Assembly (NCBI GenBank): GCA_036258055.1
Contig: DATAEK010000075.1
Coordinates: forward strand, 1 to 41,077
Direction of reading: 5' to 3'
DNA: 41,077 nt
Source of the DNA: DATAEK01 sp036258055
GTDB taxonomy: Bacteria; Acidobacteriota; Vicinamibacteria; Vicinamibacterales; 2-12-FULL-66-21
Shown here: positions 15,452 to 24,926 of the stretch, piece by piece
How positions within the stretch are numbered: the first letter of the stretch is position 1
Layout: each line of letters begins with the position of its first letter
Notes under the pieces: generated by a model
What the model was told of the DNA's origin: nothing
The model's database searches: none
What the model saw: the letters and a program-made list of their open reading frames with translations, nothing else
Program-made: the position numbers and the translations under genes

Positions 15452-16105
15452 ATGTGCAACATCGGCCGGGAGCACGGAAAACAGGCCTTCGGGTTTCTTG
15501 TGGACGCGCCCGAGATTCGCGCGCTCGTGAGCGAGACGGCGCGCCTGACCGCCGCGATTGGAGACGTCGACGCCCGAGTCGAGGCGCTGAAACCAGCGTT
15601 CACGAAACTCCTGAACGCCGAGGGCTGGCTACCCCACGAATTCGCGTCGCCGGATTTCACCAGCGGAATGGGCAGCGGTATTGGACAGTACGCGCTCTAC
15701 CGCGCGGAGGACGGATCGCTGACGCTGTTCTCGCTGGTCATTCCTGCCGGCGCCGAAACGCCGGTCCACGATCACCTGGCCTGGGGACTGATCGGCGTGT
15801 ATCGCGGACGGCAGCACGAAACCGTCTACCGTCGCCTCGACGACGGCCGGGATGAAGCGAGAGCAGTGCTCGAGGTCTCGCGCTCGCACATCATGGAGAC
15901 CGGCCAGTTCTACTCGCTCATCCCGCCGCGCGACGACATTCACTACGTCAAGACGGTGTCTGACGAACCGTCCGTCTCAATTCACCTGCTGGCCAACGAC
16001 ACCGCCTGCGTGTGGCGTCACCGATTCGAACCCTCCACAGGAGAGGTAAAGGCTTTCAGGTCCGGCTACAGCAACGCGCCCTGCCCACCCGACTCAGCGA
16101 ACTAG
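15452..16105 (+). CDS. Cysteine-dioxygenase-type cupin
   Basis: A 217-residue protein with a single cupin (double-stranded beta-helix) domain at ~75-200. The metal site is PVHDHLAWG (His106, His108) with a third His in DDIHYVK (His164). This matches the three-His iron site of type I cysteine/thiol dioxygenases and of the 'predicted metal-dependent double-stranded beta-helix' family. The N-terminal ~70 residues are helical, as in that group. It may oxidise a small thiol, but the substrate cannot be read. The start ATG 15452 has no clear ribosome site, and upstream starts are possible. It ends close to a convergent serine hydrolase gene, with an AGAACC array between. Confidence 0.8.
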   Translation: MCNIGREHGKQAFGFLVDAPEIRALVSETARLTAAIGDVDARVEALKPAFTKLLNAEGWLPHEFASPDFTSGMGSGIGQYALYRAEDGSLTLFSLVIPAGAETPVHDHLAWGLIGVYRGRQHETVYRRLDDGRDEARAVLEVSRSHIMETGQFYSLIPPRDDIHYVKTVSDEPSVSIHLLANDTACVWRHRFEPSTGEVKAFRSGYSNAPCPPDSAN

Positions 16106-16116
16106 ACAGCACTCGG

Positions 16117-16147
16117 TAGAACCGAGAACCCGAGAACCCGAGAACCG
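16117..16147. repeat. AGAACC short-period array, locus 2
   Basis: Four near-perfect units (GTAGAACC, GAGAACCC, GAGAACCC, GAGAACC) lie in the 51-base gap between the convergent cupin and serine hydrolase genes. Same unit and same setting as locus 1. Confidence 0.75.
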
Positions 16148-16156
16148 CTTGGGTCG

Positions 16157-17338
16157 CTACCGGGGGACCGACTTGTCGAGCGAGTCCCAGTTGTAGGCCG
16201 CAGCGACCCGCGCTTCGACTTCGCCGAGCAGGCGTCCGCCGCTGTCACTGTTGGTCATGATGGCGAAGCCGTAGCCCTTCAGGCGGTGCGCCACCAGACT
16301 GCACTGGAATCCCCAGTTGCTGCCGCCGTGCGAGAAATACCATCCTTCGTTGCGGCGTTCGATGCCGAAGCCCACGGCATAGGGACCGGTGCCGACCGGC
16401 GTGACCATCTCCTGCGCCGCGGCGCGTGACAGAATCTTCGACTCGCCGCGCAGCGCCTTCTGCACCTCGATCGCGAACGTCGCGAGATCCGCAGGCGTCG
16501 TCCACAAGCCCGCCGGCGCCTGCTCCGGATACACGTGCCACTTCGTATCCATCGCCCGCCCGCGTCCATCGTGCGCACGCGCCGCATTCGCGTCACGTGC
16601 CGGAGGCAACGGCTGCTCGTAGGTGCTGTTCTTCAGTCCGACGGGATCGATCACCAGCTCGCGCATGATTTCGTGAAACGGCTTGCCGACCGTGTCGGTC
16701 AGCAGCAGCTGGACGATGACGGTGCCGCCGCCGGAGTACTTGTAGGCGGTGAAGGGCGGACGTTCCCAGAACACGCGCCCTACGTTCGACGGTTTGTCGC
16801 CGTTCAGAATCTGGACGAGCGTCGGCCGCTCGGCTGAGGGATGGTATCCGGGAAACCCGAAGCCGTCGCCGGTGCCTGAAGTGTGGCTCAGGAGCGCACG
16901 GAGCGTCACTGGGCGGCCGCGCGTGAACTCGGTGTCCGGGACCTTCCACGATTTCAGGTAGCGGTTAATGTCCTCGTCGAGCGAGAGCTTGCCCGCGTCG
17001 ACCAGGCGCATCACGGCGAAGGCCGTCACCGGCTTGCTGATGGACGCGGCCTGAAACATGGTGTCCGGCGTTACCGGTGACTTGGCCGTCACGTCGGCCT
17101 GGCCGTACGCCTTCGTCCAGTGAACCTGATAGTCCTTGATGACGGCAATGCTCGCACCCGGCACGCCGAAGCGCTCCATCAGTTCCGGCAGCGTATACGG
17201 ATCCCAGCCTTGACGGTTGGGGGATTGCGCGGCCTCGATGCGAGCGATGAGCGCAGCCGCGCCGTCCTGCGCCAGCGGCGCGGCCCGCAGCATCACGATC
17301 GAACACGCCAGCACGGCCAACACGACGATACGGTTCAC
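16157..17338 (-). CDS. Exported serine hydrolase, beta-lactamase/CubicO family
   Basis: A 393-residue protein with a signal peptide (RIVVLAVLACSIVMLRA, cleavage near ALAQ-like residues). The class C beta-lactamase/esterase motifs are present: SxxK as SISK in MFQAASISKPVTAF, a Tyr motif in YKYSGGG, and HGG (HGGSNWGFQ) in place of KTG. Members are periplasmic esterases, D-aminopeptidases or PBP-like enzymes; true beta-lactamase activity is unlikely from the motifs. GTG 17338 is chosen because AAGGAGGG lies 4 bases upstream. A longer frame starting at 17353 would run through that ribosome site. It is transcribed in the same direction as the kinase gene upstream, with an AGAACC array between them. 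Confidence 0.88.
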   Translation of the reverse strand: MNRIVVLAVLACSIVMLRAAPLAQDGAAALIARIEAAQSPNRQGWDPYTLPELMERFGVPGASIAVIKDYQVHWTKAYGQADVTAKSPVTPDTMFQAASISKPVTAFAVMRLVDAGKLSLDEDINRYLKSWKVPDTEFTRGRPVTLRALLSHTSGTGDGFGFPGYHPSAERPTLVQILNGDKPSNVGRVFWERPPFTAYKYSGGGTVIVQLLLTDTVGKPFHEIMRELVIDPVGLKNSTYEQPLPPARDANAARAHDGRGRAMDTKWHVYPEQAPAGLWTTPADLATFAIEVQKALRGESKILSRAAAQEMVTPVGTGPYAVGFGIERRNEGWYFSHGGSNWGFQCSLVAHRLKGYGFAIMTNSDSGGRLLGEVEARVAAAYNWDSLDKSVPR

Positions 17339-17375
17339 GGTCCCTCCTTGCACGCCCGGCGCGTGCGTCGCTGGT

Positions 17376-17418
17376 AGGGTTCTAAGGGTTCTAAGGTTCT
17401 AAGGGTTCTCGGTTCTAG
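17376..17418. repeat. AGAACC short-period array, locus 3 (GGTTCT orientation)
   Basis: Five units of GGTTCTAA(G) fill the gap between the kinase stop and the serine hydrolase start. On the minus strand, the coding strand here, they read AGAACC. The array just overlaps the kinase stop codon. Confidence 0.75.
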
Positions 17419-19658
17419 TGTGCCGTCACGCCGAGGAGCCGCTCGCCGCCGGCGACGATGAACGCGTCCAGCGCGGCTCGTCGTTGAACTTCGGCCCGCT
17501 CGAGGAGGCGCCGGAAGTCGGAACGCGCGCGGAGGGGATCGAACCAGCAGTCCAGTTCGAGCGCCGGCAGCCCGCAATAGCCGCCCTCGCAGGACCGGTT
17601 CAAGATCTCCATGGCCGCGTCGTGGTCGCCGATCCGCGCCAGAATCTGCGCGAAGTGAAACAGACCCTCGGGATCGATGAAGGTCCCGAGGGGGAGGTAG
17701 CGCTGCGCGATAACCCGCGCCTCGTCGCGACGCCCTTCAATCGCGTAGCGAACCGCACGGCAGAAATCGGCGCCGACGCTGGACCCCTGTGCCTCGTCCG
17801 CCTTGCACGAGAGGATGGCGTCCTCTTCGCGGCCGAGCGACGTCAGGATGAACCCCTTGAGCGCCGGTGCCGGCGATGACTCCACCGCCTCGAGCGCACG
17901 CGCGTAGTCGCCCTTGAGCCAAAAGGTATGAGAAATGCTCGTCGGCATCACCCGATCGAGACGCCGCACGTGGGCGTGCGCCGCGATCGACGCGTCGGGC
18001 AGTCCGCAGTAGCGGCAGGCCTGGACGAGGCCGGCAAACAGATGCGGATCGGAGCGCAGCCGGTCGCCGCGCTCCAACAGGCGGACCAGCGCGTCACGCG
18101 ATCGCCCGAGCTCCATTTGATGGTGTGCGTAGTAGTTGAGCGCCATGGCGAGATCCGGATCGAGCTCGAGCGCACGCTTCAGCGCCGCATCGGCGCGATC
18201 GAGGTCGTGCACCGAGTCCGGGTCTCCCGAGTATTTCCAGATCAAGCGGTACAGACGCCCGAGGCGGGCCCATAAGGGCGCGTACTCCGGATCCTCCTTC
18301 AGCGCTTCCTCGTACAACGCCCGAGCCTGCGTCCAGCTCCTCGGTTCAAGCGCGAGCTGATTGGCGCGGAGATACAGCTCGTGGGCGCGACCTCGCGGCG
18401 CACGCTCGGGAACACGACGGCCGCTAACCGAGGCGCTGACGGAATCGGCGATGTGGCGGGCGAGGTCGTCCTGAACCCGAAAGAGGTCCGTCAAACTCGC
18501 CTGCTGCGTATGCGACCACAGCAGCGTCCCACGTGGCGCCTCGACGAGCTGCGCGGTGACGCGAATCTGATCGCCGACGCGCAGCATCGTGCCGCTGACG
18601 ACGAGATCGACATCCGTTTCCGCGGCGAGCGCGGCAAGGTCCGGGACGATTCCAGCGTATCTGGACGCGGCCAGGCTCGATCGCACAACCAGGTTGTCGC
18701 CGCCGGAGAGCGACGCGCTGACGGCATCGGCGAGACCGAACGCCAGGAAGTCGATCTCCGGATCGGGCCGCAGCAGCCGGAACGGCAGGACGATCAGCCG
18801 CCGGATGGGATGCGCGGGAACGGCAATCCCGGAGTCGACGAATCGGAGGGCCGTGCGCAACTCCTGCGCCATCGAGGCCGCATCGGGATAGCGGTCGTCC
18901 GGGTTTCGCGAGAGCGCCCGCTGAATCACCCGATCGATCGCAATGACCGCTGGCGAGCCACCAAGTGCCGGCGGACGCTCGGACAACGCGCGGGCCAGGA
19001 TCTCGGCGGGCGCCGTGGCCTCGAACGGACGCACGCCCGAGAGCATCTCGAAGAGCATCGCACCCAGAGCGTAGAGATCGCTCCGTGCGTCGACCGGCTT
19101 GCCCAGGATCTGCTCGGGCGCCATGTAGCCCGGCGTGCCCAGCACCGTACCCGGCAGCGTCAGGTGCGGGACGGTGTGATCGGGATCGGCACTGGTCGCG
19201 ATCGGCGCGGCCAGCCCGAAATCGAGCAGCTTGATTCCGTGTGGCGTCAGGAAAACGTTCGACGGCTTCAGGTCGCGGTGCAACAGGCCGCGCGCATGAA
19301 CGGCTTCCAGCGCGGCGAGCGCGCCGAGCGCCACCTGCGCGGCCTCTTGCGGAGGCAAGGGACCACGCTGCAGGCGATCCAGGAGCGACTCTCCATCGAG
19401 CCGCTCCATCGCAATGAAGAGATCCTCGCCCTCCTCGCCGATTTCGTAGATGTGGCAGATGTTCGGATGGCTCAGGCCGCCAGCGGCCCGTGCCTCGCGC
19501 CAGAACCGCTCGCGCGCCTGCAAATCCTGCAGCGCCCCGCGAATCATCTTCACGGCGACCTGGCGACCGAGGCGATCGTCCCAGGCCTCGTAGACGAGAC
19601 CCATGCCGCCCTCGCCGAGAGGACCGGTGATCCTGTAACGCCCAACCGCGTCGCGCAC
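17415..19658 (-). CDS. Ser/Thr protein kinase with TolB/FlgO-like domain and TPR repeats
   Basis: The kinase domain (~5-265) is complete: Gly loop LGEGGMGLVYEA, Lys37 in VAVKMI, HRDLKPSN and DFGLA. It should phosphorylate Ser/Thr residues. No transmembrane helix follows. Instead there is a domain (~290-420) beginning RLIVLPFRLL, of the TolB/FlgO N-terminal type seen in adenylate-cyclase-like and kinase regulators. TPR-like repeats then run to the C-terminus (~430-740). The architecture is common in Acidobacteriota. The frame opens at 19712, but the kinase fold starts right after GTG 19658. That GTG has no ribosome site and is preceded by TAAGAT seven bases upstream, so a leaderless transcript is possible. 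Partners and targets are unknown. Confidence 0.88.
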   Translation of the reverse strand: MRDAVGRYRITGPLGEGGMGLVYEAWDDRLGRQVAVKMIRGALQDLQARERFWREARAAGGLSHPNICHIYEIGEEGEDLFIAMERLDGESLLDRLQRGPLPPQEAAQVALGALAALEAVHARGLLHRDLKPSNVFLTPHGIKLLDFGLAAPIATSADPDHTVPHLTLPGTVLGTPGYMAPEQILGKPVDARSDLYALGAMLFEMLSGVRPFEATAPAEILARALSERPPALGGSPAVIAIDRVIQRALSRNPDDRYPDAASMAQELRTALRFVDSGIAVPAHPIRRLIVLPFRLLRPDPEIDFLAFGLADAVSASLSGGDNLVVRSSLAASRYAGIVPDLAALAAETDVDLVVSGTMLRVGDQIRVTAQLVEAPRGTLLWSHTQQASLTDLFRVQDDLARHIADSVSASVSGRRVPERAPRGRAHELYLRANQLALEPRSWTQARALYEEALKEDPEYAPLWARLGRLYRLIWKYSGDPDSVHDLDRADAALKRALELDPDLAMALNYYAHHQMELGRSRDALVRLLERGDRLRSDPHLFAGLVQACRYCGLPDASIAAHAHVRRLDRVMPTSISHTFWLKGDYARALEAVESSPAPALKGFILTSLGREEDAILSCKADEAQGSSVGADFCRAVRYAIEGRRDEARVIAQRYLPLGTFIDPEGLFHFAQILARIGDHDAAMEILNRSCEGGYCGLPALELDCWFDPLRARSDFRRLLERAEVQRRAALDAFIVAGGERLLGVTAH

Positions 19659-19752
19659 GGATGCGATCTTAGCATTCCGACCACGAGATGCCCGGGGACG
19701 AGCCCACCGCACGGGCGACTTTGCGATGCTGAACGAAGCGCCGCGAGGCGCG

Positions 19753-21483
19753 TTACGCCTCGTAGACGGTTGTCCCCCCTGTGACCGTGCGCACGATCGC
19801 GATGTCCTTGATCTTCTCCTGGGCGACGGTGTGCGGATCGTCCGCCAGGATGACGAAGTCGGCGAGTTTTCCAGGTGTGATCGATCCTTTGTTGGCTTCC
19901 TCGTGTGAGGCGTAGGCGCCGTTGAGCGTGTTGACTCGCACCGCTTCCTCCACGCTGATCCGCTGGTTGGCGCCCCAGGTCTCTCCGTTCCAGCCAGTGC
20001 GCGTCACCATGCCCTGAATGCCCATCAGCGGCGCGAAGGGTCCCGGGCTGAAATCCGAGCCTGCCGCCGCGTGAATGCCGGCATCGAGCAGCGTGCGATA
20101 CGCCATGCACCGTTTCATGAGCGCTTCGCCGTAGAACGTGAACTTGTCCGGGTTGTAGTACGCGTACGTCGTGAACATGGCGGGAACGGCGCCCACCGCC
20201 TTCATTCGCCGCACGAGATCGTCGTTGATGAGCGTGCAGTGCGTGATTTTCGGGCGCGAGTCCGGGCGCGGGAACAGGCGCTGCACCCGCTCGACCGCGG
20301 TGAGAAACATGTCGATCGCCACGTCGCCGTTGGCGTGGCAGTTGACCTGGATGCCTGCCCGGTGCACCCGCTCGATCCACGCGTTGAGGTCTTCCTGTGT
20401 TTCCGTGATGTTCCCCTGATACGGCGGCTGAATGCCCGGATATGGCTGGCTGAGCGCCATCGTCCGCTCCGAGAACGAGCCATCGACGGTGTGCTCGGAC
20501 GTGGCGCCCAACCGGATCCACTCGTCGCCGAAGCCGGTCATGACGCCGGCGGCGATCATCGAGTCCAGCACCCTGCCGCTCGACTCGTAGCTCACTCTGT
20601 GCAGGAGGTCCCCGCGTGCCCGCACCTGTTGCAGGGCGGAGAGATCGCCGCCCTGGTGGTGGACGCTGGTCAGGCCGTAGCGGACGAACTGTTTGGAAAT
20701 GTGGGCGAGGCCGTCGCGCTCGCGCTGATCGGTCTGTTCTTGGGTGAGGGTCGGCCGCGTGCCGACGCGGTTGAAGACATTTCGCGCCCGGTCCGTCACC
20801 CGGCCGTTGAGCTCTCCGTTCGTGTCGCGATCGAATGTCCCGCCCGGCGGATTCGGTGTGCTCTTGTTGACACCAGCGAGTTCCAGGGCCTTGCTGTTGT
20901 AGAACGACGTGTGGCCGCCACGGTGACGAACCACAACCGGGTGCTCACGCGACACGTTGTCGAGATCGCGGACGTTGAGCTCCCGCTTGTCTTTGACCTT
21001 CGTGTCGTCGAAGAAGAATCCCTCGACCCACGTGCCGGGCGGCGTCTCGCGGGCCTTTGCCCGAAGTTTGTCGACGATGCTTGCGATGGTGACGAACTCG
21101 ACCTCGAACGGATTGCCGACCAGGACCTCGTAGAGGAGCACCGTGCCGGACGCATGGTTGTGACAATCGGTGAACCCCGGCACGATCGTCATCTGCTTCG
21201 CATCGAGGATGCGCGTCCCCGTGCCGATCAGCCCTTTGATGTCCGCAGTCGTACCGACGGCCGCAAAGCGTCCGGACTTGACCGCGAAGGCTTCCGCTTT
21301 CGGCGCGCGGTCATCAACCGTGTAGACCTTGGCGTCGAAGACCACCAGGTCCGGGTCCGCTGCGCCAGCAGCCGGCATCGCTCCCATCCGTGGTGTCCCC
21401 GCCACCCACGGCCCGCCGACAATACCGGCGAACCCGGCGCCGGTGAGACCCATGAACCCTCGACGGCTATGACGGCTCTTCAT
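19753..21483 (-). CDS. Tat-exported amidohydrolase (amidohydrolase_3, YtcJ-like)
   Basis: A 576-residue protein with a twin-arginine signal (HSRRGFMGLTGAGF) and a TIM-barrel amidohydrolase domain. The metal-binding start motif is FTDCHNHASG (~residues 97-106), followed by the conserved C-terminal GSDFSPGPF segment and the final beta-sandwich ending in ITPGKLADFVIL. The YtcJ-like subgroup hydrolyses N-acyl or amide bonds; the substrate is not predictable. The Tat signal places it in the periplasm with metal already loaded. It is the only gene in its transcription unit that is clear; the next gene downstream on the strand is the kinase, 94 bases away. Confidence 0.9.
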   Translation of the reverse strand: MKSRHSRRGFMGLTGAGFAGIVGGPWVAGTPRMGAMPAAGAADPDLVVFDAKVYTVDDRAPKAEAFAVKSGRFAAVGTTADIKGLIGTGTRILDAKQMTIVPGFTDCHNHASGTVLLYEVLVGNPFEVEFVTIASIVDKLRAKARETPPGTWVEGFFFDDTKVKDKRELNVRDLDNVSREHPVVVRHRGGHTSFYNSKALELAGVNKSTPNPPGGTFDRDTNGELNGRVTDRARNVFNRVGTRPTLTQEQTDQRERDGLAHISKQFVRYGLTSVHHQGGDLSALQQVRARGDLLHRVSYESSGRVLDSMIAAGVMTGFGDEWIRLGATSEHTVDGSFSERTMALSQPYPGIQPPYQGNITETQEDLNAWIERVHRAGIQVNCHANGDVAIDMFLTAVERVQRLFPRPDSRPKITHCTLINDDLVRRMKAVGAVPAMFTTYAYYNPDKFTFYGEALMKRCMAYRTLLDAGIHAAAGSDFSPGPFAPLMGIQGMVTRTGWNGETWGANQRISVEEAVRVNTLNGAYASHEEANKGSITPGKLADFVILADDPHTVAQEKIKDIAIVRTVTGGTTVYEA

Positions 21484-21804
21484 GGTTTTGCGCGACCGCC
21501 TCCGAAACCTTTGATCACCGTCTCTTACGTTTCAGCCTACCACTTAGAAGCGCAACGTTATGGCCGAACCAAGAGCTGAGCAAGCGAATTGATCGATGGC
21601 GCCTCGAGGATCTGGCAGGGCATCTGCGAACAGGCGCTAGGCAGGACTTCCCGGCTTCCGTCACGATCGCCAAGCGGAAATTTCCCTGCTGAGACTTGGC
21701 GGACGCCGGTTGCTGGACAACATATGCGCGTTCGGCATACCGTCTTTCAGGCAGAAGACGTCGCCCCGGACCGTTCGCTGGAACGCGGAAGACTGGAGGA
21801 CAGC
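21484..21804. other. Divergent intergenic region
   Basis: 321 bases between the divergent amidohydrolase and cytochrome c genes. It must contain both promoters. No convincing -35/-10 pair, hairpin or repeat was recognised. A plus-strand reading frame runs through it into the cytochrome gene but has no ribosome site or recognisable sequence. Confidence 0.5.
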
Positions 21805-22254
21805 ATGAGGCGCGTTATTTCGCTCGGGGCAGTGATGGCGATGATGACAATCGGGCTTGCGGTTGCGGCGAGCACCCAGCAGACGACGCCGCAAGCGCCG
21901 AAGCCGACGATCCGTCATGAGCCGGCGAAACCGATCAACTCCTTGGAGGGCAAAGACACGTTCGCGGCATATTGCGCCGTCTGTCACGGCAAGGACGCCA
22001 AGGGTCATGGGCCGGCAGCGCCAGCGCTGAAGGTTCCTCCGGCCGATCTCACGACCATTGCGAAGCGTCACAACGGAAAGTTTTCCTCTGTCGATGTTGA
22101 GACCAAGATCTCCGGGAACGACCTTCCGGTGCACGGTACTTCGGAGATGCCGATCTGGGGGCCCGAGTTCCGGTCGATTTCAAAGGACCGGGACGTCGGC
22201 ACGATGCGGATGAAGAATCTGGTCAGGTATCTCGAATCGATCCAGGAGAAGTAG
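21805..22254 (+). CDS. Small exported c-type cytochrome
   Basis: A 149-residue monohaem cytochrome c. The signal peptide is MRRVISLGAVMAMMTIGLAVA. The haem site is CAVCH in FAAYCAVCHGKDAKGHGP (~residues 55-70), and the likely axial Met is in GTSEMPIWG. It is periplasmic and carries single electrons. GGAGG seven bases before ATG 21805 fixes the start; the open frame upstream is not cytochrome-like. No oxidase or reductase gene lies beside it, so its partner is unknown. Confidence 0.92.
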   Translation: MRRVISLGAVMAMMTIGLAVAASTQQTTPQAPKPTIRHEPAKPINSLEGKDTFAAYCAVCHGKDAKGHGPAAPALKVPPADLTTIAKRHNGKFSSVDVETKISGNDLPVHGTSEMPIWGPEFRSISKDRDVGTMRMKNLVRYLESIQEK

Positions 22255-22288
22255 CAGCACCTCCATCGCGGTTCGGCAGCGAAGGAAG

Positions 22289-24814
22289 TCAGCCTTCCCG
22301 CAGGACCGCCGCAGGATCGGTGCGTGCGGCGCGACGCGCCGGAAACCACGCCGCTGCAATCGCGACCACGACGAGCGTGAGCAGCGAGGCTGCCAGCGTA
22401 ACCGGATCGCGCGGTTCGAGACCGTAGATCAGAACCCTGATGAATCTCGAGGCCCAGAGGCTTATCACCATTCCGATGAGCATGCCAACGCCCACGAGCA
22501 ACGACGTCCGCGCGAGCACCAGACGGATGGCACTGGTGGCCTGTGCGCCGAGCGCCATGCGGATGCCAATCTCGGTGCGCCGGCTCGCCACGGCATACGC
22601 CGTCACGCCGTACAGCCCGAGCCCGGCGAGCAGCAGTGCCAACAGGCCAAAGAATCCCGAGAGCAGTGCAATCAGCCGTTCCTGTGAGAGCGCCGCATTG
22701 AGCTGGCTGAGAAGCGGCCGAAACGTCAACGCGAGCTGCGGATCGACCGTCGCGAGCGCGGTCGTCACGCTCCTGGTCAACACCATGGGCGAGCCTGTCC
22801 TGGAACGGACGCTCAGATTGATCGTGCGAATTCCAAGATCCGTCAGGTAGTCGAACTGTGCGAGCGGCATGTAGAACGTCGGCGGCGCAGGGCTGCGGAG
22901 GGAGGCATACACGGAGTCCCCGACCACGCCGACGATCTCGATCGGCCCCATTGCGCGCGGCGTGTGGGGATACACCACCAGCGTGCGCCCGATCGGGCTG
23001 CTCCCGTCCGCGAACAGACGCGCGAACGCTTCGTTGACGATGGCGACTCGCGGAGCGCCTGCGCGATCGCGATCCGTCAAGTCACGCCCCGCGACCAGCG
23101 GCGTCCGGAACGTAGCCAGCCAGCCGGGCGAGATCAGGTTTCCCCAGACCGGGCCGTGGGTATCGGATACACCGGCTATCTCGACCAACGGCGTGAACTG
23201 GCCTCTTCCGATCGGCGTCGTGAGCGACAGCACCGCTTCGTCGACGTCAGGCAACGATCGAACGGCGTCGCGAGCGCGCTCGTAGAGCAGGATTCGCTGA
23301 GCCGCGTCGTTCGAGGCTCGATGCGCATCGACGTTGACGAGCAGCACCGGTGCGGGCTCGAAGCCGAGCGGCCGGTTCGCCAGCGCGACGAACGTACGGA
23401 CGAACAGCCCCGCTGCGACCACCAGGATCAGCGACAACGCGACCTGCACGACAACCAAAATGCCGGCGACGGCGCCGAGTCCCTGCCCCGCGATCGTCCG
23501 CCGTTGCAATTTGAGCGCGTCCATCGGCGCGCCGCGAGACGCCCAGAACGCCGGCACCGTTCCAAAGAGGACCGTCGTGATGACCGTCATCGCGATCGTG
23601 AACGCGAGCACCCGGCTGTTGACCGTGAGATCGAGATAAACCGCGTCCGAAGGGGTCGAGATCTGGCGGACCAGCAGCCGGCCGCTCCACGTCGCGAGCG
23701 CCAGGCCGAGCGCGGCACCGGCGCCATACAAGAGGATGGTCTCGGCGAGAAACTGACGAACCAGCCGCCAGCGCGACGCGCCCAAGGCGAGACGCAGGCT
23801 CACCTCGTGACGCCTCGCGATCGCGCGTGCGATCAGCAGATTCGCGACGTTCACGCAGGCGATGAACAGCAGCAGCACGACGACGACCAGGATCGTCACC
23901 AGCGGCCGCTCGTAGAGTCCGCGCAGGTCGCGCGCGCCTGAGTAGCCGGTTGCGCCGGGCGCGAGGACGAACGGCGCTTTCAGGTAACGGTCGACGGCCG
24001 ACTGGCTGCCAAATCTTCCGATCTCGCCGAGTGTCGCGTCGCGAATCTCGGATTGCACCTGACGCAGGCCTGCAGTGGCGGACGCTACGGACTGGTCGCC
24101 TCGCAACCGCGCGATGATCGTGAGAAAGGTGACGCCGCTGCTGTCGAGGAACGAGTCGCGGCCCCGAACCGCCGGTTCGTTCGCGATCGGCACGATGGCG
24201 TCGAAGCTGCGGCCGATTTCAGGTCCGGAGAAAGCCCGCGGCGTGACGCCGACAATCGTGAAGACGACATCGTCCAGCGTCAAGGCGCGGCCGACGACGT
24301 CGGACGCGCTGCCGAAGCGGCGCTGCCAGAAACCGTAGCTGATCACCGCGACGGGAGCCGCGCCCGGCCGGTCGTCGAGGTCCGACAGCGTGCGGCCCAA
24401 CAGCGGCGGGACACCAAGGGTGTCGAAGAGCGCGCCGCCCGCCCACAATCCGTCGACGAGTTGCGTCTCGCCACTGGGAGCGAGGTTGAATTTCGTGAAG
24501 GACCAGGCCGCGCTGTGTTCGAAAAGCGCAGGTCGCTGTCGGATTTGCGCCCAGATCGGGTAGCTCCAGGCGCGCACGTGACTCGGATTTCCGTCCGTGA
24601 CGAGCACCAGGCGCGTGGGATCGTTCACCGGCAGAGCGCGCAGCAGCAGGCTGTCGATGATCGAGAAGATCGCGGTGTTTGCGCCAATCCCGAGAGCGAG
24701 CGAGGCAACGGCGACGAGCGTCACGATCGGCGTCGCGCGAAGCGCGCGGGATGCCAGTCGCATGTCCCGCCACGTGTCATCGAAGAACTGGAACGGCTCC
24801 CGGATGATCGTCAT
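22289..24814 (-). CDS. Duplicated FtsX/MacB-like ABC permease (ADOP type), orphan
   Basis: An 841-residue inner-membrane protein with two MacB/FtsX halves. Each has one N-proximal helix, a periplasmic MacB-type domain and a three-helix FtsX core. The first core lies near residues 285-415 (LLLFIACVNVANLLIARA), the second at ~715-830 (LALLLAGLGLYGVTAYAVA and ending in the FtsX signature FPARRAARTDPAAVLREG). The N-terminus has LGIGANTAIFSII, characteristic of the acidobacterial duplicated orphan permeases. No ATPase gene is adjacent. The family works with MacB-like ATPases on export or envelope processes, or has regulatory roles; its substrate is unknown. Confidence 0.92.
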   Translation of the reverse strand: MTIIREPFQFFDDTWRDMRLASRALRATPIVTLVAVASLALGIGANTAIFSIIDSLLLRALPVNDPTRLVLVTDGNPSHVRAWSYPIWAQIRQRPALFEHSAAWSFTKFNLAPSGETQLVDGLWAGGALFDTLGVPPLLGRTLSDLDDRPGAAPVAVISYGFWQRRFGSASDVVGRALTLDDVVFTIVGVTPRAFSGPEIGRSFDAIVPIANEPAVRGRDSFLDSSGVTFLTIIARLRGDQSVASATAGLRQVQSEIRDATLGEIGRFGSQSAVDRYLKAPFVLAPGATGYSGARDLRGLYERPLVTILVVVVLLLFIACVNVANLLIARAIARRHEVSLRLALGASRWRLVRQFLAETILLYGAGAALGLALATWSGRLLVRQISTPSDAVYLDLTVNSRVLAFTIAMTVITTVLFGTVPAFWASRGAPMDALKLQRRTIAGQGLGAVAGILVVVQVALSLILVVAAGLFVRTFVALANRPLGFEPAPVLLVNVDAHRASNDAAQRILLYERARDAVRSLPDVDEAVLSLTTPIGRGQFTPLVEIAGVSDTHGPVWGNLISPGWLATFRTPLVAGRDLTDRDRAGAPRVAIVNEAFARLFADGSSPIGRTLVVYPHTPRAMGPIEIVGVVGDSVYASLRSPAPPTFYMPLAQFDYLTDLGIRTINLSVRSRTGSPMVLTRSVTTALATVDPQLALTFRPLLSQLNAALSQERLIALLSGFFGLLALLLAGLGLYGVTAYAVASRRTEIGIRMALGAQATSAIRLVLARTSLLVGVGMLIGMVISLWASRFIRVLIYGLEPRDPVTLAASLLTLVVVAIAAAWFPARRAARTDPAAVLREG

Positions 24815-24926
24815 GGCCTCCCGAAGTCTGGAGACACATTACGACAGATCGACACAAACGCGGATTCACTGGCCGATTATGCTCTGCGCAGTTGCGCGAG
24901 CGAGGCGGCTGCGCCTGACGCGGGAT

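Noticed and set aside
18381..19784. 467-codon plus-strand frame opposite the Ser/Thr kinase
   Set aside because: Antisense shadow of a gene with complete kinase motifs.
20071..21579. 502-codon plus-strand frame opposite the amidohydrolase
   Set aside because: Antisense shadow; composition only, no domain.
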